Positions 1 through 5,761 of a DNA stretch of 11,133 bases are shown here, one piece after another. The position numbers were made by a program, and so were the translations under genes. The notes under the pieces were generated by a model. It saw nothing but the letters and a program-made list of their open reading frames with translations. It made no database searches and was not told where the DNA came from. Position 1 is the stretch's first letter. Every line of letters starts with the position of its first letter. Source of the DNA: CAZLNO01 sp964561005 (GTDB lineage: Bacteria; Pseudomonadota; Alphaproteobacteria; Kiloniellales; Rhodovibrionaceae); assembly GCA_964561005.1 (NCBI GenBank), contig CAZLNO010000113.1:1-11133 (forward strand), given 5' to 3'.

Positions 1-470
1 CTGTGCGCCAAGCTGCGCAGTGCCATGGTCGACCCGAACCGGACCCCGCTGTCCGGCCTCGTGGAAATGGATGAGACCAGCATCCCCTTCAGAACACACG
101 ACGATCCGCCGAGAGCCTGGCGGGTGTCGTGAAAGACACCGTCGCACCCGGGTCCACCATCAAGACCGACGGATGGACCGGATACAGCGCCAGTGCCGAA
201 GTCGCCCACGACCCCCACGTGATCGGCTCCATGGCCGCCCATGTCGTGCTCCCCTGGGTCCACCGCGTCTTCTCCAACCTGAAGACCTGGGCGCTCGGCG
301 TCTACCACGGCCTGCGGCAGAAGCATCTGCAAGCCTACCTCGACGAGTTTGTTTTCCGATTCAACCGGCGCCGCACCCGACACGCAGCCTTTCGATCCCT
401 CCTGGGGATCGTTACCACCAAAGGCCCCATCACCTACGATATGTTGATCGCGCCGGAAGCAAAGGGATAA
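1..470 (+). pseudogene. IS1595-family (ISXO2-like) transposase, 5'-cut by the window edge and internally deleted
   Basis: This is the remnant of a DDE-type transposase. Bases 1-129 read in frame 1 and contain the first catalytic acidic motif VEMDET (Asp codon 70-72), then run into a TGA at 127-129. The downstream part reads in frame 3, from about base 108 to the TAA at 468-470. It contains ESLAGVVKDTV, then IKTDGWTGY with the second Asp (168-170), then HVVLPWVHRVFSNLKTW with the third catalytic position (Asn, about 276-278, with the following Lys), and the family-typical FVFRFNRRR near the end. In intact relatives some 40-50 residues separate the DET region from the ESLAG-like segment; here they are missing, so a deletion has also shifted the frame. 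The C-terminus looks complete, but I see no clear terminal inverted repeat after the stop. Product: non-functional. Family call is from motif recall; the existence of the frame break is read directly. Confidence 0.85.
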
Positions 471-471
471 G

Positions 472-618
472 CCTTACCTCTGGGAGCGGGAATCGGACGC
501 GCCAAGGATCGCGCGAATCCTCGACCCGGCCGAAGTGATGCAGCATGAGGCGGAGACTGTCCTTGACGGGCGCGAGATCCATGACCGGGGTTCCCTGCAT
601 ATGGTGGAACCCCCTTGA
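472..618 (+). pseudogene. C-terminal remnant of an unrecognised protein next to the IS
   Basis: Frame 1 is open from 448 to the TGA at 616-618. From about 472 it reads as an ordinary charged protein tail: it begins PYLWERESDAPRIARI and ends GSLHMVEPP, about 48 residues. Third codon positions are mostly G or C, as in the real genes nearby, which supports genuine coding. There is no plausible start codon with a ribosome site before it; the open frame simply emerges from the transposase end. I therefore read it as the 3' tail of a host gene whose front was removed when the insertion sequence arrived or decayed. I do not recognise the family. The alternative is a chance open frame, which cannot be ruled out at this length. 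Confidence 0.4.
587..613. repeat. Inverted repeat GGGGTTCC / GGAACCCC
   Basis: Perfect 8-base arms at 587-594 and 606-613 with an 11-base loop overlap the end of the remnant open frame. No T-run follows, so a terminator call is weak. It could also be an operator half way between the IS remnant and the epimerase gene. The stretch 619-772 otherwise shows only a possible promoter. Confidence 0.4.
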
Positions 619-705
619 ATCCTACCCGCTCGCGTCGGCGCCAGCGAAATCGCTCCCGAGCCACGTTAATCTGAGCAGGTTGCCGTGCCCTGTCGGCCAG
701 CGGGT

Positions 706-735
706 TTGCCAGGGGCCGGCGACAGGCCGTATCCT
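706..735 (+). promoter_or_regulatory. Possible sigma-70-like promoter for the epimerase gene
   Basis: TTGCCA at 706-711 is followed after 18 bases by TATCCT at 730-735, each matching four or more of six consensus positions. It lies about 37 bases before the start codon at 773. Alphaproteobacterial promoters are loosely conserved, so this is only a candidate. Confidence 0.3.
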
Positions 736-772
736 GAACACGGTTATATGAAGCGGCGGACGGGCACAACCC

Positions 773-1780
773 ATGATACCCACGCCAAACACCTTCTTCT
801 GCATCGACGGGCATACCTGCGGCAATCCGGTGCGCCTGGTGGCCGGCGGCGGTCCGGCGCTGGACGGCGCGAGCATGAGCGCGCGGCGGCAGGACTTCCT
901 GCGCCGCTACGACTGGATCCGCACCGGGCTGATGTTCGAGCCGCGCGGCCACGACATGATGTCCGGGTCGATCCTCTACCCCCCGACCACGGACGACGGC
1001 GACACCGGGGTGCTGTTCATCGAGACCTCGGGCTGCCTGCCGATGTGCGGCCACGGCACCATCGGCACGGTGACCTTCGCCCTGGAGCGCGGGCTGGTCT
1101 CGCCGCGCACGGAGGGCGTGGTCCGGCTGGACACCCCGGCCGGGCGGGTGACGGCGGCGTACCGCCTCGGCGGCGGCCACGTGGAGGCGGTGAAAATCAC
1201 CAACATCGGTGCCTATCTCGCGGCCGCCGGCGTGGCGATCGAGGCGCCTGGGTTCGGTCCGCTGCGGGTGGACGTCGCCTATGGCGGCAACTTTTACGCC
1301 ATCGTGGAGCCGCAGCCGGGGTATCGCGACCTCGCCGAGCTGTCGCCCGGCGAGATCCTGCGTCTGTCGCCGCTGGTCCGCCGGGCGGTCAACGACGCCG
1401 TCGAGCTGGTGCATCCGGAGGACCCGACGATCCGCGGCTGCAGCCACGTGATGTGGACCGGAAAGCCGAAGCAGCCCGGCGCGCACGCGCGCAACGCCGT
1501 CTTTTATGGCGACCGCGCCATCGATCGCAGCCCCTGCGGCACCGGCACCTCGGCGCGCATGGCGCAGCTCGCCGCGCGCGGCGAACTCAAGCCAGGCGAC
1601 AGCTTCGTGCACGAGAGCATCATCGGCTCCTGCTTCACCGGCCGGGTCGAGGCCGCGACCGAGGTCGGCGGCCAACCCGCCATCGTGCCCTCGATCGAGG
1701 GCTGGGCCGTCATCACCGGCTTCAACACCATCTTCCTCGACCCGCGCGACCCCTATGTGGCGGGGTTCCAGGTGACCTGA
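773..1780 (+). CDS. hypE: 4-hydroxyproline 2-epimerase (proline racemase family)
   Basis: Cytosolic, cofactor-independent epimerase expected to convert trans-4-hydroxy-L-proline into cis-4-hydroxy-D-proline, the first step of bacterial hydroxyproline catabolism. The 335-residue length is normal for the proline racemase family. Both catalytic cysteines are visible: Cys92 in LPMCGHGTIGTV and Cys255 in DRSPCGTGTSA, with Asp251 just before the second. Having Cys at both positions argues for an epimerase/racemase rather than trans-3-hydroxyproline dehydratase, where one of them is replaced by Ser or Thr. The N-terminal FFCIDGHTCGNPVRLV motif is also typical. The ATG at 773 begins this conserved N-terminus; a modest purine-rich stretch (GGCGGACGGG, 755-764) lies before it. 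A DapA-family lyase of the same pathway lies about 1.9 kb downstream on the other strand, which favours hydroxyproline over proline as substrate. An antiporter gene follows after 46 bases and may be co-transcribed. Substrate is inferred, not shown. Confidence 0.88.
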   Translation: MIPTPNTFFCIDGHTCGNPVRLVAGGGPALDGASMSARRQDFLRRYDWIRTGLMFEPRGHDMMSGSILYPPTTDDGDTGVLFIETSGCLPMCGHGTIGTVTFALERGLVSPRTEGVVRLDTPAGRVTAAYRLGGGHVEAVKITNIGAYLAAAGVAIEAPGFGPLRVDVAYGGNFYAIVEPQPGYRDLAELSPGEILRLSPLVRRAVNDAVELVHPEDPTIRGCSHVMWTGKPKQPGAHARNAVFYGDRAIDRSPCGTGTSARMAQLAARGELKPGDSFVHESIIGSCFTGRVEAATEVGGQPAIVPSIEGWAVITGFNTIFLDPRDPYVAGFQVT

Positions 1781-1826
1781 AGAAACGGCGCTTGCCGCCC
1801 GCCGCCGGCTGCCACAGCATCCGGGC

Positions 1827-3011
1827 ATGGGCAACCTCCATGTCATCATCACCACGCTCGGCGCCCTGCTGCTGCTGGGCCTCGTGGGCGATCTGCTGTC
1901 GAAGAAGCTGCCGCTGCCGCGGGTAACGCTGCTGGTCCTCTTCGGCGTGGCGATCGGCATGCCGGGCTTCGGGCTGCTGCCGGCGCAGGCACAGGACTGG
2001 TATCCCTTCATCAGCGATCTGGCGCTGCTGATGGTCGGCTTCCTGCTGGGCGGCAAGCTGTCGCGCGAGACCCTGCGCGAGGTGGGCTCGGGCGTGCTGA
2101 CGATCTCGGCGTTCGAGGTCCTGGGCGCCTCGCTGTCGGTGCTGGTGGGGCTGCTGCTGTGCGGCGTGCCGGTGGAGGTGGCGCTGCTGCTGGCCGGCAT
2201 CGCCCCGGCCTCGGCGCCGGCCGCGGTCACCAACGTGACGCAGGAACTGCGCGCCAGGGGCCGCTTCACCGACACCCTGCTCGGCATCGTGGCGATCGAC
2301 GACGCCTGGGGGCTGATCGTCTTCTCCGTGCTGCTGGCCACGGCGCAGGCGCTCACCGGGGACGGCGAGGCGGACGGCTGGCAGGCGCTGGTGCACGGCG
2401 TGCGCGAACTGGGCGGGGCGGTGCTGGTGGGCGCCATCGTCGGCGTCCCGGCGGCCTACCTGACGGGCCGCCTGCGGCCGGGCGAGCCGACGCAGGCCGA
2501 GGCGCTCGGCGTGGTGCTGCTGGCCGGCGGCCTGGCGCTCTGGTTGGAGGCGTCCTTCCTGCTGGCGGCGATGATCGTCGGCGCCATCATCGTCAACCTC
2601 GCCAGCCACCACGAGCGCCCGTTCCGCGAGATCGAGCACATCGAGTGGCCCTTCATGGTGCTGTTCTTCATCCTCGCCGGCGCCTCGCTGCACGTGGAGC
2701 GACTGGCCGAGATCGGCTGGATCGGCGCGGTCTACATCGCCCTGCGCGCCGCCGGCCTGCTCGTCGGCGCCCTGGTCGGCGGGATCCTTGGCGGGGCGGG
2801 AAAGCGCATCCAGCGCTGGATGGGTCTGGCGATCATGCCGCAAGCCGGCGTCGCGCTGGGCATGGCGCTGGTGGCCGGCAACGCCTTTCCGGAACTGCGC
2901 GACAGCATCCTGCCGCTGGTGATCGGCTCCACCGTGGTGTTCGAGCTGGCCGGCCCGGCGCTCACCCGGCTGGCCATCGTCCGCGCCGGCGAGGCGAACC
3001 AAGAGACTTGA
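1827..3011 (+). CDS. CPA2-type cation/proton antiporter (Na+ or K+/H+ exchanger)
   Basis: Inner-membrane exchanger of the monovalent cation:proton antiporter-2 superfamily, 394 residues, made almost entirely of hydrophobic segments (about 11-13 by eye). The expected ion-binding motif is present as GIVAIDDAWGLIVFS, with paired Asp158-Asp159, the DD pattern associated with electrogenic CPA2 exchangers. The segment LLLAGIAPASAPAAV before it matches the broken helix in which these proteins often carry Thr/Ser-Ala-Pro. No C-terminal TrkA-N/RCK domain is attached; the protein ends soon after the last membrane segment, so it is the short form. It begins 46 bases after the epimerase stop without a strong ribosome site or obvious terminator between them, suggesting read-through. 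The ion (Na+, K+) cannot be told from sequence. A role in hydroxyproline use is not evident, although hydroxyproline and proline are also compatible solutes, so an osmotic link is conceivable. Confidence 0.85.
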   Translation: MGNLHVIITTLGALLLLGLVGDLLSKKLPLPRVTLLVLFGVAIGMPGFGLLPAQAQDWYPFISDLALLMVGFLLGGKLSRETLREVGSGVLTISAFEVLGASLSVLVGLLLCGVPVEVALLLAGIAPASAPAAVTNVTQELRARGRFTDTLLGIVAIDDAWGLIVFSVLLATAQALTGDGEADGWQALVHGVRELGGAVLVGAIVGVPAAYLTGRLRPGEPTQAEALGVVLLAGGLALWLEASFLLAAMIVGAIIVNLASHHERPFREIEHIEWPFMVLFFILAGASLHVERLAEIGWIGAVYIALRAAGLLVGALVGGILGGAGKRIQRWMGLAIMPQAGVALGMALVAGNAFPELRDSILPLVIGSTVVFELAGPALTRLAIVRAGEANQET

Positions 3012-3070
3012 ATATTGCCCGCGCGGCACATTCAACACGTGCGTTGATGCGGCCTCTCTTTATGGGGTAA

Positions 3071-3106
3071 TCGCGAGACTCGTTATTCCGACGAGTTGGT
3101 TCGCGA
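3071..3106. promoter_or_regulatory. Nested palindrome just before the PAS gene start
   Basis: ACTCGT (3078-3083) and ACGAGT (3091-3096) are perfect inverted arms around a 7-base loop. They are flanked by two copies of the self-complementary TCGCGA at 3071-3076 and 3101-3106. The outer pair adds 6 more paired bases with 1- and 4-base bulges. The structure ends two bases before the GTG at 3109. It could be an operator or an mRNA hairpin that covers the ribosome entry site. A smaller inverted repeat, TCAAC / GTTGA (3032-3036, 3043-3047), lies upstream in the same gap. Confidence 0.5.
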
Positions 3107-3108
3107 CC

Positions 3109-3627
3109 GTGACGATCGAAGACATTCGCGCCCATGTTCGCAGTCCCCAGGTTCTGATGGTGCTGGAACACTGGCTGGCGGCACATGGCGATTGCCGGAT
3201 GCCGGCGCTGCGGGACATCGATCCCCTGGTGATGCCGCAGGCCCTGCCATATGTCTGGCTGTGCGACTATGAGCCCGGGTCGAAACGCTTCACCTATCGC
3301 CTCGCCGGCGAGATGATCAACGACTTCTACGGTTTCAGTCTCAAGGGGCGGGAGCTGGGCGAGGTCGTGGCGACCTGCCGGCTGCACGTGATCCGCGAGC
3401 GCTATTGCCGCGTGGCCGGGACGCCGGCAATCGTCTACAACTACGGCAAGGTCTATGCGAACCAGGGACGCAGCTATCAAGGCGAGCGGCTGATGGTGCC
3501 GCTGGGCGATGACGGCTGGCATGCCAGCGGCATCCTCGGCGTCACCTTCTGGGTCTGGGGGCGCCAAGGGCTCCGGTTTCCGCCGCACAAGGCCGAGGAA
3601 TACGGCGAAATGGTCGCGCCGCTGTAG
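3109..3627 (+). CDS. PAS-domain protein (PAS_5 / DUF1457-like)
   Basis: Small soluble protein of 172 residues that consists of little more than one PAS_5-type sensor fold, a family found mainly in Alphaproteobacteria and often encoded as a stand-alone domain. Recognisable pieces are the N-terminal helix LEHWLAAHGDCRMPALRDIDP (about 19-39), LPYVWLCDYE (47-56), the FTYRLAGEMINDFYG core (61-75), LKGRELGEVV (78-87) and the C-terminal strand LMVPLGDDG...GILGVTFW (128-148). No kinase, cyclase or DNA-binding domain is attached, so it would have to act through a partner; ligand and output are unknown. The start is taken as GTG 3109: no in-frame ATG lies in front of the conserved region and no strong Shine-Dalgarno is visible. 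It converges with the DapA-family gene with only 23 bases between the stops and no terminator. Codon use is slightly less GC-biased than its neighbours. Confidence 0.75.
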   Translation: MTIEDIRAHVRSPQVLMVLEHWLAAHGDCRMPALRDIDPLVMPQALPYVWLCDYEPGSKRFTYRLAGEMINDFYGFSLKGRELGEVVATCRLHVIRERYCRVAGTPAIVYNYGKVYANQGRSYQGERLMVPLGDDGWHASGILGVTFWVWGRQGLRFPPHKAEEYGEMVAPL

Positions 3628-3650
3628 ACCCGTCGCCAATGGCCAACCCT

Positions 3651-4562
3651 CTATTCCGCCGCCTCGCGTCCGCGCGATTCCAGCGCGCGCTCGATAACGC
3701 TGGCGACATGGATGCGCTCGTCGCCCGTCAGCGGCAGGCGCGGCTGGCGCACCGTCTCCGAGCCGTGGCCGGCCATCGCCTGGGCCAGCTTGATGTACTG
3801 CACCAGCTTGACGTGGGTATCCAGGTGCAGCGCCGGCATGAACCAGCGATAGAGCGCCAGTGCCTCGTCGTGGCGCTGCTCGCGCAGCAGGCGCCACAGG
3901 CGCACGGTCTCCTCGGGGAAGGCGTTGACCAGCCCGGCCACCCAGCCGACGCAGCCCAGCACCGCCGCCTCGTAGGCCAGGTCGTCGACGCCGCAGAACA
4001 GGCGGTAGCGGTCGCCCGTCAGATTCACGATGTCGGTGATGCGGCGCGGGTCGTCCGACGATTCCTTGATTCCCACCAGCGTCGGCTCGTCCGCCAGGGC
4101 CTGAAAGCTCTCCGGCGGCACGTCGACCTTGTAGGCCACGGGGTTGTTGTAGACCATGATAGGCAGATCGCTGGCCCGCGCCACGGCGCGGAAGTGGGCC
4201 TCGGTCTCGCGGCGGTCGCTGGTGTACACCAGGGCCGGCAGCACCATCAGGCCGTCGGCGCCCAGGCGCTGCGCGTCGGCGGCAAAGCGCGCCGCCATTG
4301 CGGTGCTGTTCTCGGCGACGCCGGCCAGCACCGGCACCCGGCCTTCGGCGGTCTCGATCGCCGTGCGCAGGACGTCGCGCTTTTCCTCGGGCTCCAGCAC
4401 CGTCGATTCGCCGAGCGTCCCCAGGACGATCAGACCGTCGACTCCCGCGTCGAGCAAGGTGCGCAAGTGCGCCGCCGTGGCCTCCAGGTCCAGCGACTCG
4501 TCGCCGCGGAACTGCGTCGTCGCGGCGGGGAACACGCCCTGCCAGTCCACTTGCTCCGGCAT
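3651..4562 (-). CDS. hypD: DapA/DHDPS-family lyase, probable 1-pyrroline-4-hydroxy-2-carboxylate deaminase
   Basis: A class I (Schiff-base) lyase of the dihydrodipicolinate synthase/N-acetylneuraminate lyase family, 303 residues, the usual length, forming a TIM barrel in the cytosol. Key residues are visible: GTLGES at 48-53 (the GTTGE-type carboxylate-binding loop), Tyr138 in MVYNNP and the Schiff-base Lys166 in LVGIKESSDD. The phrase CVGWVAGLVNAFPEETV and the tail RWFMPALHLD...KLVQYIKLAQ...PRLPL resemble the hydroxyproline-pathway branch more than lysine-biosynthetic DapA. The predicted reaction removes ammonia and water from 1-pyrroline-4-hydroxy-2-carboxylate to give 2-oxoglutarate semialdehyde, the third step after HypE. 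The ATG at 4562 has a good ribosome site on the minus strand (AGGGAGG, complement of 4568-4574, five bases away). It is transcribed divergently from a FadR-type regulator, which probably controls it. Alternatives are another sugar-acid aldolase/dehydratase of the same family; the nearby epimerase makes the Hyp role the best guess. Confidence 0.78.
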   Translation of the reverse strand: MPEQVDWQGVFPAATTQFRGDESLDLEATAAHLRTLLDAGVDGLIVLGTLGESTVLEPEEKRDVLRTAIETAEGRVPVLAGVAENSTAMAARFAADAQRLGADGLMVLPALVYTSDRRETEAHFRAVARASDLPIMVYNNPVAYKVDVPPESFQALADEPTLVGIKESSDDPRRITDIVNLTGDRYRLFCGVDDLAYEAAVLGCVGWVAGLVNAFPEETVRLWRLLREQRHDEALALYRWFMPALHLDTHVKLVQYIKLAQAMAGHGSETVRQPRLPLTGDERIHVASVIERALESRGREAAE

Positions 4563-4579
4563 GCCGGCCTCCCTGCGTG

Positions 4580-4610
4580 GTGAATGCCTGCCTGCATCGT
4601 GAATGCCTGC
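4580..4610. repeat. 12-base direct repeat in the leader of the DapA-family gene
   Basis: GTGAATGCCTGC occurs at 4580-4591 and again at 4599-4610, a period of 19 bases, within the untranslated leader of the minus-strand gene and just upstream of its ribosome site. It may be a small tandem duplication. No function can be assigned. Confidence 0.45.
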
Positions 4611-4672
4611 GCATGCCATGATGGCCCGCCACGCCACGCGATGCCAGCCCCGGCGGCGGTCGCCTGTCGAAC

Positions 4673-4686
4673 ATACCGCTCGGTAT
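4673..4686. promoter_or_regulatory. Palindrome ATACCG-CT-CGGTAT, possible TetR-type operator
   Basis: Perfect 6-base arms (4673-4678 and 4681-4686) with a 2-base centre lie in the divergent intergenic region, between the leader of the minus-strand lyase and the regulator's promoter. Short-centre ATACCG/CGGTAT sites of this shape resemble those bound by some TetR-family repressors. No TetR gene is in the window. The binding protein is therefore unknown and the assignment is inference. Confidence 0.4.
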
Positions 4687-4695
4687 CGAATGGAC

Positions 4696-4723
4696 TTGAC
4701 GCGCGCGTGCAGAGACATAGGAT
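4696..4723 (+). promoter_or_regulatory. Predicted sigma-70-like promoter of the GntR/FadR regulator
   Basis: TTGACG at 4696-4701, a 16-base spacer and TAGGAT at 4718-4723 give a reasonable -35/-10 pair on the plus strand, about 57 bases ahead of the regulator's ATG. The -10 overlaps the left end of the palindrome at 4722-4746, the arrangement expected for repression. Confidence 0.5.
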
Positions 4724-4746
4724 TGGTCACAAGTGGTGTGACCAAT
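4722..4746. promoter_or_regulatory. Operator-like 25-bp palindrome, likely site of the adjacent FCD regulator
   Basis: ATTGGTCAC (4722-4730) and GTGACCAAT (4738-4746) are perfect 9-base inverted arms around AAGTGGT. The TGGT...ACCA core is the pattern commonly bound by FadR-subfamily GntR proteins. It covers the predicted -10/start region of the regulator gene and sits between the two divergent genes, so one protein bound here could affect both. Three ACCAGG heptads follow (4749-4754, 4756-4761, 4763-4768) and could act as extra half-sites. I saw no second copy of this palindrome before hypE or before the glycerate kinase. Confidence 0.65.
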
Positions 4747-4779
4747 AGACCAGGTACCAGGGACCAGGAAGGTAGAGGC

Positions 4780-5583
4780 ATGTCGGGGTCGCAAGACGAT
4801 GCTCCCAACGGGGTCGGCGAGGCCACCGACCCCCGCTTTCGCGAGATCGCGCGCGAGCGCGTCTCCGAGCGCGTCGCCCAGGAGATCATGAAGCTGATTT
4901 CCGTGGGGGCGCTGGCGCCGGGCGAGCGTCTGCCGGGCGAGCGCCAGCTTGCCGAGATGATGAACGTCAGCCGGGTGTCGGTGCGCGCGGCGCTCCAGCA
5001 GCTCAAGGCACAGGGCTTCGTCGCGGCGGTGCAGGGCGGCGGCACGCGGGTGACCAGCGCCGCCGCGCACCGCGATTCGCCGCTGATGCAGCTCGTCCGG
5101 GCGGATGCCGGCAACCTGCACGACCTGGCGGAGATCCGTGCGCAGGTCGAGGCCTGGGCCGCCCGGCGCGCCGCCGAGCGCGGCAGCGAATCGCAGATCG
5201 CCGAGATCGGCCGGGCGCTGTCGATGATGGCGGACAAGGGCCGCGCCAACGGCCACAAGAGCGAGGACGACTACGCCTTCCATCTGGCGATCGCCAAGGC
5301 CTCGTGCAGCGGCGTCTACATGCACCTGATGGAGATGATGGGCGAGGTGCTGGAGCGCAACATCGATTACCACCGCCACACGCTGTGCACGGCGCCGGAC
5401 GACGACGCCCGCTTCCTGGAGGAGCACCGCCGCATCTACGAGGCCATCCGCCGGCGCGACCCGGACGCCGCCGAGGCGGCCATGGCCGCGCACTTGCAGC
5501 ACGTGCTGGCCGGCTATGCCAAGGTCGAGTCGGCCACGGAACCGCAAGCGCCGACGGCGAGCGAGGCCGCGGGCACCGGCTGA
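4780..5583 (+). CDS. GntR-family transcriptional regulator, FadR subfamily (FCD ligand domain)
   Basis: DNA-binding regulator of 267 residues. Residues about 27-95 form the GntR winged helix-turn-helix, with the diagnostic ALAPGERLPGERQLAEMMNVSRVSVRAAL and the wing QGGGTRVTS. Residues about 110-245 are an all-helical FCD domain. Its probable metal-binding residues are visible: Asp164 and His168 in DYAFH, His216 in EEHRRIYEAI and His238 in AMAAHLQH, which suggests a metal-assisted carboxylate ligand. The open frame extends upstream to 4603, but ATG 4780 is chosen because AGGAAGGTAGAGG (4767-4779) abuts it and because the promoter and palindrome would otherwise fall inside the gene. It is divergent from the DapA-family lyase across 217 bp, and the operator-like palindrome there argues for autoregulation and control of that gene. 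The inducer is unknown; a hydroxyproline-pathway intermediate is plausible. Glycerate-kinase control is possible but a 178-bp gap separates that gene. The last 20 residues are low-complexity. Confidence 0.88.
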   Translation: MSGSQDDAPNGVGEATDPRFREIARERVSERVAQEIMKLISVGALAPGERLPGERQLAEMMNVSRVSVRAALQQLKAQGFVAAVQGGGTRVTSAAAHRDSPLMQLVRADAGNLHDLAEIRAQVEAWAARRAAERGSESQIAEIGRALSMMADKGRANGHKSEDDYAFHLAIAKASCSGVYMHLMEMMGEVLERNIDYHRHTLCTAPDDDARFLEEHRRIYEAIRRRDPDAAEAAMAAHLQHVLAGYAKVESATEPQAPTASEAAGTG

Positions 5584-5761
5584 TCCGCCGCCCGGCGCCG
5601 CCTGGATCGGGGGGACGGCGGCCGGGGGAGCGACGCGGCCTTGTCGAAAAACGTCCGCCCGGAGCGGCGGCATGTCGTTTGCGTGCCTGCGCGGGGCCGC
5701 CGGTTTTGCTATCGCTTCGCCCGGCAAGAAGACAACCCAGGTGAGAGGGGGCAGCGGCTGC

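Noticed and set aside
20..538. A 172-codon plus-strand open frame across the transposase remnant
   Set aside because: Neither transposase motif frame matches it; the catalytic segments are in the other two frames.
434..2437. A 667-codon open frame on the minus strand opposite the epimerase and antiporter
   Set aside because: It is a low-complexity, His/Arg/Ala/Gly-rich translation opposite two genes with clear family motifs; long antisense frames are expected at this GC content.
4603..4779. Longer start for the GntR regulator at 4603
   Set aside because: It would place the promoter, the palindrome and the ribosome site inside the gene, and the added residues match no GntR feature.
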